A stretch of 55,690 nucleotides of DNA. It comes from Chromera velia. Its lineage: Eukaryota > Sar > Chromeraceae. The notes under the pieces were generated by a model that saw only the letters and a program-made list of their open reading frames with translations, ran no database searches and had not been told where the DNA came from. A program made the translations under genes and the position numbers. Shown here piece after piece: positions 24,079-35,785 of the stretch. The stretch covers positions 25,001-80,690 of the forward strand of contig JAHBMJ010000731.1 in the NCBI GenBank assembly GCA_018398765.1. Reading direction: 5' to 3'. Numbering within the stretch: the first letter of the stretch is position 1; each line of letters opens with the position of its first letter.

Positions 24079-26621
24079 AGTGCTTTCGTGCTCTGTCCGG
24101 TCCTCTCGTTTCGTTCCGCTCGAGCAAAGTAAAGCAAAGGAGGTGCATGGGTGGAAAGGCCCGGCGTGGCGTGTGAGATAGGCTCGTGGGTTGGAGGGAC
24201 AAAAGCAAAGGAACGAAGCGCTGTGAGGGTATCAGAGCTCAGACTGAAGGGAAGGGCACCAGGTTTTTTCTTTGGTACGCTTCTCTATCGAAGGCACACA
24301 AATGCACAACAGAAAGTGACAGAGCAAAAGACAACAAGGGAAGGACAATTAAGTGAACAAAAGACCAGAGAAGAACGAAAGAAGACGGTTGGCCTGCTCG
24401 GGGAAGCGGGAAAGAACAAATGACAAGTGAAAGCTAGAGGAGAGGAGAAAAGGATCGAATAAAAAGGGGGAAACGGAAGAAAAAACCGACCGACACCAAA
24501 GATAGAGAATAAGTGAACGAAAGAAAGGAAACAAAGCAAAGGACCCAAAGCAAAGGGCGCATATCCAGGATGGAGGGTCTCAATTTTCCATTGAAGGCAG
24601 TACTGCCCCCACCCGCATATGCGCCCTTACTTATTCTTTCTTTCTTTTCCTTCCTTTGTAGCAGTCAGTGTCTCTCAATCAATTCCCTCTCGGCAGCCAC
24701 ATGGGGGAGGGTTAACCGCCTTCGTTCCCGTGGCTTGCTCGCTTGCTTGTGTCTGCAATTCACAATTTCTTTTTTTTTTTTTCTCTTGCGCACTTTCAAC
24801 CGCTCTTCCCCAAGCATGCATCTGGGTCCCCTTGCTGTAGAATAAGTAAGTACATTGGGTGACAGAAGGAAGACTCGTGAAGACAAAACGACATAGGCGA
24901 ACGAACGGAGAACATCTGGTTTGTTGGATTATGATAGCCTTGCATCAGTGGCCGATTCTCAATCTCCTTATCTGTCTGTCTGTTTGTTTTTGTCTTTGCG
25001 TGAGACTTTCGTTTCTTCCTTTTCCGTGCATGGGTCGGGGGGGTCATGGTGAGGGAGTAGGGGAAGGAAGGAAGCGAAAGAAGCAAGCGCATGTCTCTCT
25101 CTCTCTTATCGCCGTTGCAGATGCGGATGCTGATGCTGATGCGTTGACGTGCAAGGCGATTGTGCTTCCTTTCTTGCTTGCTGGCTTTGGTCGTCTCTTC
25201 TCTCTTTTGTTTGCTTCTCTGAAATCAATGCCTTGAAGGTATCAGGTGGAAGTGAGAGGTCTCACTCAGGAAGGGAAAAAGACAACTTGACACAGAGAGA
25301 TACATGTCTTTGATCCGTTGTCTGTTTCACAAATAATCACCCCAACCCACCCAGGCCGCTGCAATGCCAACTTGATGATAAGAGAGAAGAAGCAGGCCGA
25401 GAAAGAGGGCCAAGGGATGGAGGGGACCCAAGCAAGGGGCGCCACTCAAAAAGGAAGCCAACCTGTCCTGTGACTGTAGTTGTAGAAAGGCGTGAGAGAG
25501 TGCATGACACGGGGGAGGTGTGTTGCTGCAGGGAATCTTCATGTGTGCAAAGCCCTGATGGTAAATATTTGTCATCCTATTTTTGATGCATGCAGTGGCT
25601 GTGTCTCCGTCGGTCGTCGACAGTATGTTTCCCTTTGCCTGTTTTCTCGCGTGAAGGCGCATTCTGTTAACAAGGCAGCACCCGAAAAGAGAGGGAGACA
25701 GAAAGACAGAAGGGAGAAAGTTCGACGAATGATTTCTGCATGGGGAGAGAGAGAGAGAAAGAAAGAAAGAAAGAAAGAAACGGGCGCGTGACCCGGCGAG
25801 TTGGCGCACAGTGTCGAAGAAACCACGGAGCTGTAAAATGACACAGAGAAAGAAAGACACGCGCGCTGTCATGCTTCAGCTGGTTTGGTGGGGGGCCAGC
25901 AGCAGTTTAATTCTCTTTCAATGTTTATGCCTGGATCCCTCTTTGTGAACGTACGCGTTCCCGGGATGTCCTCTGCTTCCTTGGACGGCAGATGGGCTGC
26001 TCGAAACAGACTCAAAGAACGATAGCGAAGGCGTGTAAGACAGGGGAGACGGCGGTACAGTGCTATGCAGCAGCTGCAGGGGAGGCAAGCAGGAAGAGAG
26101 GCCGGAGGGAGGGGCGAGGAGATTCAGGAAAGAGAGAGAAGAGCTAGGGCCCATGCACCAACCCCCTGCCTTCTTTCAGTCAAGCGTTGAGGTAAAAGGG
26201 CCCGCGGGGGGGCGGAAAGAGAGGCCCTGCTTGCATGATTCGAGATCGTTTTGTGTATCAGTTGTTCTTTTTCCCCCTTTTGCAATTTTGGCCACGAGAC
26301 ACGTAGTCGATTTCTCACTCAATCTCTTGTGCATGAAGTGCGCGTGCACGTGTGTGGTATTGGAGGGAAGGAGTGAATGGATCTGTCTTCGGCACGGTGT
26401 GAGTTCATCATGCGCAGCATGTAAGGTGCATGCGAGTTGAGAAAAGCATGGCTGAGTGCATGCGTGTAGTTGCACAAGTGGTCGGTGTCTTTCATTTGTG
26501 GACCGAACGTCAATGCTTGATCAAGCTTGAACGAACTTCCTAGCTTCGTGTGCGCACTGCATATCTGTCTTCCTGTTTTGAATAGCAAAACAAGGGAGAC
26601 TGGACTGCAAGCGTACAGACA

Positions 26622-26652
26622 GACACAGACAGACAGACAGACAGACAGACAG
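26622..26652. repeat. (CAGA)n microsatellite
   Basis: About seven CAGA units within the gene-poor region. Confidence 0.9.
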
Positions 26653-28297
26653 GAGAGAAGAAGAGAGGAGATGCCCTGTGAAGTGATTGATTGATTCATA
26701 GATTCATTCATTCATCCATTCATTCCTTAAACACTCAAGTAAAGGGATCCAGTCGATTGGGTCTGTGAAAGAAGGGAGCAAGGAAGGAAGGAAGGAATGC
26801 TCTTCGGATGGAATGAGAAGTTGCCGTGATGATATGAACAGAAAAACCAAAGAGAGGTGGGGGAAGGAGGACAAAGAAGAGTGACTGTGCGAATGAAGAT
26901 GAATTCGGAAGAGATGTCACCCCAAGGTTTTGTTTGTCGATTTGGTTGGGCCCTCCTGTTCTGCCTCTCTCTCCTTTTTCTGGTGACTTGAGTGGCAAAA
27001 AAGGCTTGCCAGCTACCTGCCTACCTACTTTGGGATGAGCAGACAGACTCTGAAGACGCAGGGGCTCTTCTATTCGTACATGCACGGGTCTGCTTTTCGT
27101 TGTTTTGTTTCTTCACTTTGCGTTTTTTACTGTGCGCACGTGTATGTGCTCATTTGTGGTTGGTTTGTCGACTGCAAGCGTCTCTTTGTTACCCGAATGC
27201 AACAACTGCGGTTGTCTGTATTCTCCACCTGTCTTTTTCTTGTGTCGGTCTTTTCCTGCGTGTCTTCTTTCCATGTGGACAAAAGAGCAACAAAAACGGC
27301 ACTCGAATCCAAAGTGGTTCGCTTTCTTGTTTTCTCTCTTTCGTGAGTGTTCTCGGTCAATCAATTTTCTCCTGATTGGTATTTCTTTCCTCAACGCGCA
27401 CACGGATTCAATAGGCATGTCTTATGCTCAAACAGAAGCGAGGACAGTCGACCAAGAGGCATACGATGCGTGTTCGCGTTCTCCCGTGTTTTCGTTTCGC
27501 CTTTTCTTTTCGGCCTCTTTCCCACACAGACAGGATGTGGGGATCAGGGTGACAGAGCAAAAGGGAACCGGGAACATAGTTAGAAGAGGAGGGCATGCAT
27601 TTCTTTCTAGAGAGTCAAGAAAGGACAAAGGGCATGATACGACAGGGTGAAAGCTTGTTGAATTCGTGTCGGATGAAAAGGGTGTATGAAGTCTTTCGGT
27701 TTCTTTTTCGTCCTTTCTTTTCGCTGGATGGGGTGGATTTGTTCCGGCCTGGTGGCGCCAAGTGCCGAATGTCCGTTGGGTGTTTTTGGTTTGACGCACT
27801 CCTCCTCTTTCTTTCTGTACGTTTGTTTATTTGTGAATGTGGATGGGCTTTTTGCGTCAGCGAGGGAGTTGAAAAAAAGAACAAAGGACAAACTTCAGGA
27901 AAGAATGAACAACAGAGAGAGAGACAGAGAAAGAGGGAGAACGAAAGAGAGGAGAAGAGACTGTTGAAAAAATGAAAAGGATTGAGGGAAGCCGGTTGAT
28001 GGTGGGGATTTGTCGAGAGAGAGCCCTTCTCTTTTTAATTGTGTTCGTTGGTTCTCTTTCGCCCCCTGCTTTCTCTCTGTAAATAGACTTGAAGGAAAAA
28101 AAGCACTTCAATAAGCAAACCACTTTTCATTCATTTGTGATGGATCAGGGGTGATCCCACGAAAAAAGACCTGTGCCGGTTTTGCATGGCAGTTCGTTCG
28201 AGAGGACACGAAGAACGGACGGTCTTTTGCTTTACAACAACGAGAATTCAAGACATTGCAATCATTGTGAATTCACACACACAGAATCGCGCGCGTG

Positions 28298-28331
<34 letters not shown>

Positions 28332-28338
28332 GAGAGAG

Positions 28339-28371
<33 letters not shown>
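28298..28371. repeat. Compound (CA)n-(GA)n microsatellite
   Basis: A CA run of about 28 bases followed by GA runs. The same CA-then-GA arrangement recurs at 39257-39320 and 54571-54660. Confidence 0.9.
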
Positions 28372-28373
<2 letters not shown>

Positions 28374-29000
28374 CACATATTCTATCTGCTCGGATTGCTG
28401 CGTGCTGCGTGAGAAAGGGCATTTGTGTCGGCCTGCAGGGGTTCAAACCCCCCCCCCTGCGATGAATACTTCGTAGGACGTAAGTGCAGTCCAGTTACAA
28501 AGGGGACCATCGAATTTCTTTCTATGGTCATTGCCTCTGTCGATCCTGCTGACGTCCTTCCTTCCTCAAAAAGGGACCTGTAGGTTTGCCAAGCGTGTTT
28601 GGCTTGTTGGTTGCTGCACCTGGTACGATTCATGCTTGCCAGTAGACGTCTTACTGGTCAGCTGTTGCAATCGCCTTCCCTTCATTGATTCATTCCATCA
28701 CACCATTGCAGTGTGCCTGCCTGCCTGCCTGTCTGAATCTCGGGATTGATTGCTTTGTCGTGGCTTTTCCTTTCTTTTCCAGCTCTCTTTCTTTCTGCCT
28801 TTTTTCCCTTCCTTTCTTCCTTCCTTCTTTCCTTTTCTTTCTTGCGACACTTATTGGATTGCTTGCGGCGGCATGAGCAGTCTTTTGCTTGCAAGCGTTT
28901 TGTGACTGTTTCATGCGTGGCGTAACTTGCCTTGTAAATTATCATCGACAATCTTTCGTTCGTCGGTGCAAGCAGTACGACAAAGAGTGAAAAGATGGGG

Positions 29001-29003
<3 letters not shown>

Positions 29004-29036
<33 letters not shown>
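29004..29036. repeat. (GA)n microsatellite
   Basis: About 16 GA units near the distal end of the gene-poor region. Confidence 0.9.
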
Positions 29037-29040
<4 letters not shown>

Positions 29041-29959
29041 CACCAACATGCAGAAAGGCAGAAAGAATGACAGTCCTTGGAAGGAACTAAGAAAGATCAG
29101 TCAATCAGTTTTTTTGGATTCATTTCTTTAGTCCGCACGTACCAACGTGATCGCACCAACTGTCTGTCCTCAAATGCTTTGATTGGTTTTTTCTTATAAC
29201 CATCCGCCCACTCGCCACACAGTGACTGCTGGAGGCGCAGGGAAGACTTTACTTTGTGCTCGTGCATGCATGCTCCAACCGATGCAGTCAGTGCGGCCCT
29301 TTCAACAGACAGCCAGACAGAAGGACACTTCACACACATGCAAACATGATCGTGCCAGGCAATCGTGGGAGACGGGGAGGGGCGGGCGGGAGGGAGGGAG
29401 GGAGAAAGGGGTTTGAATGCCGTCCTTGTTCTTCAGACAAGGCAGGCAGGCAGGCAGTCCGCCACTCTGAGGCAGAGAGAGAACGGCCGGGAGCCGAAGA
29501 CCACCTAGCTCGCAAGTACGAGCAAGGGGTGCGTGCATGTTGGAGAAACCGACTGCGTCCCCTACCCAACTCTGCAGCAATGCACTTAAGGCGGCAGGCA
29601 TGTCTCTCTGGCTTTGAAGGAAGGACGGGGCCGGACAGCACAGGACTTGAACTGGATGACAGACAGAAAGACTGGACGTGCTTACGTAAGCATAAGTGGA
29701 ACGGAGGTTGCCGGCCCGTGTGATCACGTGGTCAGGTAGACTGATCGACTAACTGACTGACTGAGGACTGCGCTGTTCTCTGCTTCTCTCATCTCATCTC
29801 ATTTCATCTTCTCTCTTTCGTTGAGAAACCCTTCAACGTGTGTTCCAGCCTGAAGGTGAGATCGAGGGGGGGAGTGAACAAGAAAGAAGTCCGGCCGGTT
29901 GTTCCACATGGCCACAAACGTGTCTTTCTTTGCCGGTCTACGTGCTGCTAGCCCCTGGC

Positions 29960-30327
29960 GGAGAGCTTAACTCCACTTGGTACTATAGTTTAAATGACAG
30001 TTGAACGATTCATTTATGTATATTCACTAGTAAGTCATCATTGTAGACTATAATCTAATTAATGTTTTTCACGTTTTTTATTAAGTTTACTATATTGTTA
30101 GTTATATAGTCAATATTCATCATCCTACTATATAGTGATTTCTTATTTTTTAAACTAATTGAGCGAGATACTGCTGCAGCACAGGCACCACGGGACATTG
30201 ACAGCGACTGGGAGGAAATGGAGAGCTTAAGTTTTGACGATAAACTTCTATTTGTCTTCTAGACTGAACAGAATGCGTATTAAATTTTTATGATTTAATT
30301 AAGTACTGGATTTAACAGTAGATTAAG
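29960..30327. repeat. AT-rich island 2a, 3' flank of the LINE fragment
   Basis: An abrupt change to AT-rich sequence (TATATAGT, TTAATTAAG and similar motifs) bordering the retrotransposon fragment. It holds only the short open stretch described separately at 30110-30262. Its base composition matches the other AT-rich islands, suggesting an older insertion into which, or beside which, the LINE copy landed. Confidence 0.45.
30110..30262 (+). other. Short open stretch in AT-rich DNA, possible coding remnant
   Basis: Fifty codons open between TAG 30107-30109 and TAG 30260-30262, with no early ATG. The second half reads IERDTAAAQAPRDIDSDWEE and then an acidic segment ending DDKLLFVF. Unlike its AT-rich surroundings, bases 30165-30235 have balanced composition, as a decayed exon or transposon ORF end would. 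I do not recognise it. Confidence 0.2.

Positions 30328-30358
<31 letters not shown>
30328..30358 (-). repeat. Trinucleotide 3' tail of the LINE fragment
   Basis: About ten ATG/TGA units on the element's strand, ending exactly where the retrotransposon-like sequence meets AT-rich flank. This is the position and form expected of a short-repeat LINE tail. Confidence 0.75.
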
Positions 30359-31225
30359 ACGCGTTATCGCCATCGGCCCATAGTAGGCGTCTAGCGTTCG
30401 GCAAGTAACGACATGCAAGGCAGATTGTTAAAGATCGACCCTCACTCGGCAACATTTGGTAAACTAGCTTAACAACTACATTTCTTCTCGAACTCTTCCA
30501 CTTCTGGCAGGGCGTGCTTGCGCATGAGCGAGGCTCTTTTATGTGATGTTGACTACCAGCCATGCCACGCCACCTCATAATGCCATCGTCTTCCCTGCTT
30601 GCACTTCTTAAGAATTTTCTTTACCTGACAGCCCTGAACCCAGCTTCCCTTCTTTTCTGCAACTGTCTTCTTCGGCTGCTCTGGCTTTCTGAGGGCGAGG
30701 TCTTTGTGTGCTTTGCTAGTGTGAATGCGAAGCCCGTGGAGGGTGGAAAACGTTCGTCCACATGCCGCACACTTCGCATCTCCATCTCTCTGCCCCTTTC
30801 TCACCTCCCTTTTCCTTTTTTTTTCTTCTGCTGCTCTCTCCTCTACCTTTTTCACCCCGTCTTAAATTGACGCGCTCCACCTGCCCCTATGAGAAACAAG
30901 CGTCTACCACTCGGCCTCATTGATTTCCAGAAGGCGGAAATCAGAGAGGACACAGTGACACTGTCGCTCCAATGAAGGAGGAGTCAACCAAGGGGGCGCT
31001 TTCCTTGGAGATGCCTAAACAACAACTGGCGGGGAAGACGCTCTCCCCCCATCTTCCCAACATGCCCCAGCCACCGGAGTCTGGCGAGTCTGACAGTGCT
31101 CTCAATCGTGCGTAATCCATATGCACGACGGATGGCGGCGTCAGAAGTACATTCCTGATGAGGCTGGTTTGTCACTTGCCTCACATGCGTCATGCACCAT
31201 GACTCTAACTTCCCGATCTGACAGT
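30328..31225 (-). mobile_element. 5'-truncated, inactivated non-LTR retrotransposon (RTE/LINE-type ORF2 end)
   Basis: The minus strand carries the conserved end of a LINE ORF2. A segment containing SDAAIRRAYGLRTIEST and RLRWLGHVGKMGGERLP lies at about 31193-30990. After a frameshift near the GKRP motif come RLLEINEAEW and SHRGRWSASI. Next is a C2H2 zinc finger (CAACGRTF...HTSKAH, C-x2-C-x12-H-x4-H) in frame 30553-30855. Then comes a chromodomain-like segment, VKKILKKCKQGRRWHYEVAW, ending in an acidic EVEEFEKK helix before TAA 30469-30471. In-frame stops at 30904-30906 (TAG), 30862-30864 (TAA) and 30553-30555 (TAG), plus the frameshift, make it a dead copy. The 3' end is a (TGA)n tail, seen as (TCA)n at 30328-30358, as RTE-type elements often have. 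The reverse-transcriptase and endonuclease parts are missing. A LINE origin is well supported; the clade is inference. Confidence 0.82.
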
Positions 31226-31420
31226 TTTTGATTAACTAAAATGATTGACTATAGTAAAATTAATTAAGTACATAGGATTGATTAGGATTAGGGTTTATGC
31301 TAGGGTATATGCTTTAAGATTTAGTGTGTAGGGTTTAAGGTTAAGTACTATTTACGCTAGTATTCATTACACTATTTAAGGTAATATTATTACTCAGATA
31401 TTATTGAGTATGCCCAATGG
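31226..31420. repeat. AT-rich island 2b
   Basis: An AT-rich stretch immediately upstream (on the minus strand) of the truncated LINE. It includes a few TTAGGGTTTA-like and TAGGGTTTAAGG words in no regular array. No gene is visible. Confidence 0.45.
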
Positions 31421-32327
31421 TTCTCCCCGTACATAGGTATACAAGATCGAGTTCTTGTTGAAAAACAGAGAACTACATCCAACCACTTGCTGACAGTGTT
31501 TCCTTCAACTTTATTATAATTCAAAGGAGTCCCGCTTATTATAACAGGATACACCCAACTTAAACCTGTTGGGTAAGTGCCTCGGGGGGCCATTTAGGGG
31601 GTCGGCCATAATTTGATTGATACAAAGCATCAGGGATCGACTTGGGCATGTCTTGCCTATGCAAAGTGGCGGAGGCCACGGCAAGGTGCGCAAAATATGC
31701 TTTTCGAGACCGTGCATATACAATTCCATGCGAGTTACTTGAGGGGCACGTATCATGAGGAGCAAAGTAATTATAATGCGATCGTTGCTCCGTACGAGTT
31801 GCTTGAGGGGCACATTTTGGAATCAGGGCGACACCGATAGAGACAGAACCAAACCCCCCCCCCCAAAAATGAAAAAAATGCGTTATGCGAGTGCGTGCGA
31901 TCTCAGGGCCTCTCGGCTGATCTCAACAGAGCTGAGCTGCCCCCCGAGGCGACGATTTGCTGTGAGTTCGCCAGCTAGTCAGCCAAAATTTCCTCGAAGA
32001 ATCTTCAAAATGGTCGGGCCCGGCACGGAGTGCACAGCCATCACGTGCCGCGTTGGCATGCACTCTGCACGCGGTATATGCGTGCATGCAGTTTGCAAGA
32101 ATCAACCTTGAACTTGAATGCTGCCATCCATACGCAATTTGTAACGCAAAAAGTCTCCCGCGTATTCTTTGTTTCATGTACACATAGCAATCAGCAGCTG
32201 AAGGAGGGGCGTGCTTGGTTGAGACAGAAAGGGACTCCCACTGCTGATCTGTGCATGTCCACGAGATAAAAGAGACGGCACAATTGAGGCTCTAGACCGA
32301 GCTGCTGTCCTGCCTTTGACTTCAAAA
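31421..32327. promoter_or_regulatory. Upstream region of the NADPH oxidase gene
   Basis: About 900 bases before the NADPH oxidase start codon, presumably its promoter and 5' untranslated region. It holds a near-perfect 19-base direct repeat (31731-31749 and 31795-31813) and a C-run (31855-31864). Short ORFs here, including one on the minus strand at 31514-31813, resemble nothing I know. Confidence 0.35.
31731..31813. repeat. Direct repeat of 19 bases, 64-base period
   Basis: CGAGTTRCTTGAGGGGCAC occurs at 31731-31749 and 31795-31813 with one mismatch. It could be a regulatory duplication or the remnant of a minisatellite. Confidence 0.8.
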
Positions 32328-34942
32328 ATGGACGCTCAGGTTGCCGTTGGACATGTGGGAGGGAATCAGGGAGAACAGATTCCTCAGGAGCTCTTCGCAA
32401 TGGTCCAGCAGGCTGATGTAGAGGGGGACAACGACAAGCCGGCATCCCGTCGCTATATGTTGAAAACCACAGAGGAACTCAACAGCGTGGTGCATTCAAG
32501 TTTGGCTGGTGTCTGTGTCGCCTTCTGGCAGTGTTCTGATCTGTGCAGGGGGGAAAGGAAAACACAAGAGGACACAAAAGAACCGCTGGAGTCATCATGT
32601 ATTCTGCATGGAGTGGGCATCAGTCACAGAACAGAGAGAGCGCTTGAAAAGAATGCGAGGGACGGAAAACTTTGTCATTCTTCTCAGATGAAAGAAACGA
32701 TTTGGGGGGAGAAGTGTTTTACTTGGCGGAATGTCTTCTTTTTGACGCTGTTTTCTTCTCTGCTTATCTTCCCATGCTTTTGAACTTCTCCCAGTTCATC
32801 CTTTCATGGGAAGATTCGTTCGTCTTGTGTGTTTGTGCAGGTTTTCGTCTCCGTTGTTTCGGTGCTCTTGTTCGGTCTCGGGTTCCTGATCTCATCCAAT
32901 ACTAGAGGAATGCCCTTCAGAATTGGATGGAGTCTCGTCAGCGCACGCGCATTCGCTCTGGCCGTCCACGGCCTTGTTGGGCTCTGCTTCCTTCTGATGA
33001 GCAGGTCGGTTGCTCACCTGCCCGAGAGCTGTGTTTTTCGACACCTTTTCTGATTCTCCTTTCAATTTGCGTTGTCCAAAAATGAAGACGTCCGCTCCCT
33101 CCTCTCACCTTACATGTTTTTGTGTGTGGCAACACGTGCTGCACTTAAGTGATTGATGTATCACGGAAGGAAATTTTCCTCTCAGACTCCGAAAATTAAG
33201 CCTCCAGTCTCCTTTCCCATTCTGGAGCAAAAGCACTGAGTCACTTCTGCAATCGCATTGACTATGACGAGTACACATTTTTTGTTCATTCCGTAGTCTC
33301 CTCTCTGCATAGAAGAAGATCATTCATGTCAGAGAATCTCCTGAGTATGAATAGGCGACTCAGAGAACGATCAAGCACCTCTCTCTCTCCCTCTCCCCGC
33401 CTCTATTTTTTTCTCTCAGTAGTTCGCTGAATGCCTTTCTGCTTCTGCGTGTGTGCAGAGGTCTGATCACAGATGTGCGAAATAGTCGGATGGCCAGGTG
33501 GAGGGCTTTGCGCGCCCTCCTCGATGAGAACAGAATCGCTCATATGTGCGCTGGTGTGTGGGTACTCATTGCGTCTGCTGGGCACGTGTGGTGTCACCTT
33601 CAGGGCACATACAGACTGATTCCGCAGATGAGTCTGGAAGATTTAAACGTCGTCGTGGCGGGTCCCGATCTGGAGGCGGTGCCGAGCTCAAGGGACCTTT
33701 TGATGACACCCACCAGCATATCAGGGTGCGTGATTACATTTTTGTTTTCCTCGAAAGGACAAAGGGATTTCTTTCTTGCACTTTGCTTTGTAATGCTGAA
33801 AAAGCGATGTAGATGGAGCCAGAGAGACACACAGGCGAAGAAGCAGGTCGTCCGACGGTCAGACGAGTAGTAAGCGAAAGAAGGTAAGACGATCTCACTG
33901 TCTCTCTCTGACTGTGGCTGTCTGACGGTGGTCATGCGGTCTCACTGACCTAGAGCTTTCTTTGGTCATGCACTCGTCACGGCTCCCCTGCAGGTACGCG
34001 CTTGTGTTGGTATTTGCCGTAATGGGTATCCTCTCTCTTCCGTGGGTCCGGGAGAAATGTTTTGAGCTCTTTTATCTTTCCCACTGGCTCTTTTACTCGG
34101 TCGTGCCTTTATTGATGCTGCACGGGTGGAACGGGAGCTTTGCGTACGGATTCACCAACCTCTTCTTTTGGGGTCTTCCATGTTTCCTGATCTACCTTTG
34201 GGACATTTTCTGGAGACGGTACCGAACATCCACCGTCCTCACTCAAGCAGTCATACGACATGCAGCAGTGATTCGGTGCGAGCCTCAGACCGTGATAGAC
34301 GGATGGGACCCTGCATTCGGTCAGAGGAGCGCCCTGGCAGAATGGCAGAAGAAAAAAGACGAGGAGCAACCAGAGAAAGAGGGGGTTGATCGGATGCAGA
34401 CAGACAGAAAAGAAGGAGACCGCATCGGAGTGACAAAACTCCCTCACGCTTCTGTGGCCTTTTTGAAGATTATGCGACCGTCTCGACTGAAGAGCAGGGC
34501 GGGGCAGGTCGTTTGGATCCGGTGTCCGCAGCTGTCCCTCGTAGAGTTCCATCCCTTCTCGCTTTGCAGGTCTGCCTGCCTCCGCGCTATTTATTGTATA
34601 GGGTATTTTTGCGTCTTTTGCATCTTTCTATCTCTCTGACAAAGCTAAGAGAAAATCGACACGCAATCACCATTTTGTCTCCCTCACATGTGATGTTATC
34701 AGTCTGCGCTGAGAGATTTATACAATCGCCGACCTAGCGGCTGCATCGACAAGGGGAGAATGGAATGCCGTCACACCAATGGACAGACAGGTCTTGCAGA
34801 GTAATCAAGTCTCGTGAGCGGTCCTTGTTCTTTCTTTCATTCGACGGAGTGGCGGGCTGAAGAGATGAAGTTGAGATCTATTTGTGCACTGGCTGTGCTT
34901 GAATACACCAAAATGTGTCTGCGAGTGTGTGTGCGTGTCTGC

Positions 34943-34979
<37 letters not shown>

Positions 34980-35744
34980 TGTGTGAGTGTGTGTGTATCT
35001 ATCCGCGCGCGCCTCTCGTGTTTGCACCTTTTTTTTTCTTTTGTGCCGTTAGCTCAATCTTCATGATGCATAATCGGTCCATTTGCGTCCCGTGCAGCTC
35101 CGGCTCGGAGAGGGATCTGAGGCTGATGATCGGAGAGAGACAAGGCAAAGGGAAGGAAAACGCCTGGTGCAACCGCTTCATTCGACTTCTTGCAGCCTGC
35201 AAAGCCACACAGACAATGCACGCAGACCCTTCTGCAATCTACCCTCGGATAGATATTGACGGCCCTTTTGGAGCCCCCGCAGACTATTCAGTGCACTTCC
35301 AGCGTGCGGTGTTTGTCGGGAACGTGACAGGAATGGCGCCCTTCCTGGGATTCCTCAACAGCATGAGGGAGGTGATGGCACACGAAAGCCGATGCCTTGA
35401 GAGATCGCAACATCACGAACAGCTCCACGCACAGAAATCCGTACACCGTCTCCGATGCACGCCCAAGTCCGACGGGACACTAAAGGTCTGTCGGCACCTC
35501 CGTGCTCTTTCTTGCCCGCCAAATGATCGATTCAACCATCAGAAAGGCAACTAGGCACTGAAAATCAGAGCGACACGCAATCTTCTCGGCTGTGATTCAG
35601 CATAGTGCAAGCTCACTTCTTTGTGCCGGTACGTGGAATACGCTGGATAGTCCTACAATGTATCTGGTGGCTCCAAATATGGATTGAAATTGTCGTTGTA
35701 CTGTGGAAGGGAACTGAAGTGTCTATGTGTTTCGGGGATAGATA

Positions 35745-35785
<41 letters not shown>

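Larger units (their letters stand above)
17355..29959. other. 12.6 kb gene-poor, microsatellite-rich region
   Basis: I find no ORF with a recognisable domain and no chain of exons. The sequence alternates between purine-rich (GA, GGAA) and pyrimidine-rich (CT, TTTC, TTCC) blocks of roughly 50-250 bases, with many CA, GA, TTTC, CAGA and CTGT microsatellites. Open frames such as one on the minus strand at 21160-21972 are Ser/Phe/Leu-rich and follow the repeats. A long non-coding RNA or a gene too divergent to recognise cannot be excluded. Confidence 0.5.

Noticed and set aside
28437-28460. GGGGTTCAAACCCC, resembling a tRNA T arm / box B
   Set aside because: No matching acceptor stem, D arm or box A could be fitted on either side, and a C9 run follows it.
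31270-31345. TTAGGGTTTA-like words suggesting interstitial telomere repeats
   Set aside because: Only three or four irregularly spaced matches in AT-rich DNA and no tandem array of a fixed heptamer.
32500-32512. NADPH oxidase exon 1 donor one base earlier (GTGTCT at 32509)
   Set aside because: It puts exon 2 in a frame without the membrane helix; the GTCTGT donor at 32511 gives the correct phase 0 join.
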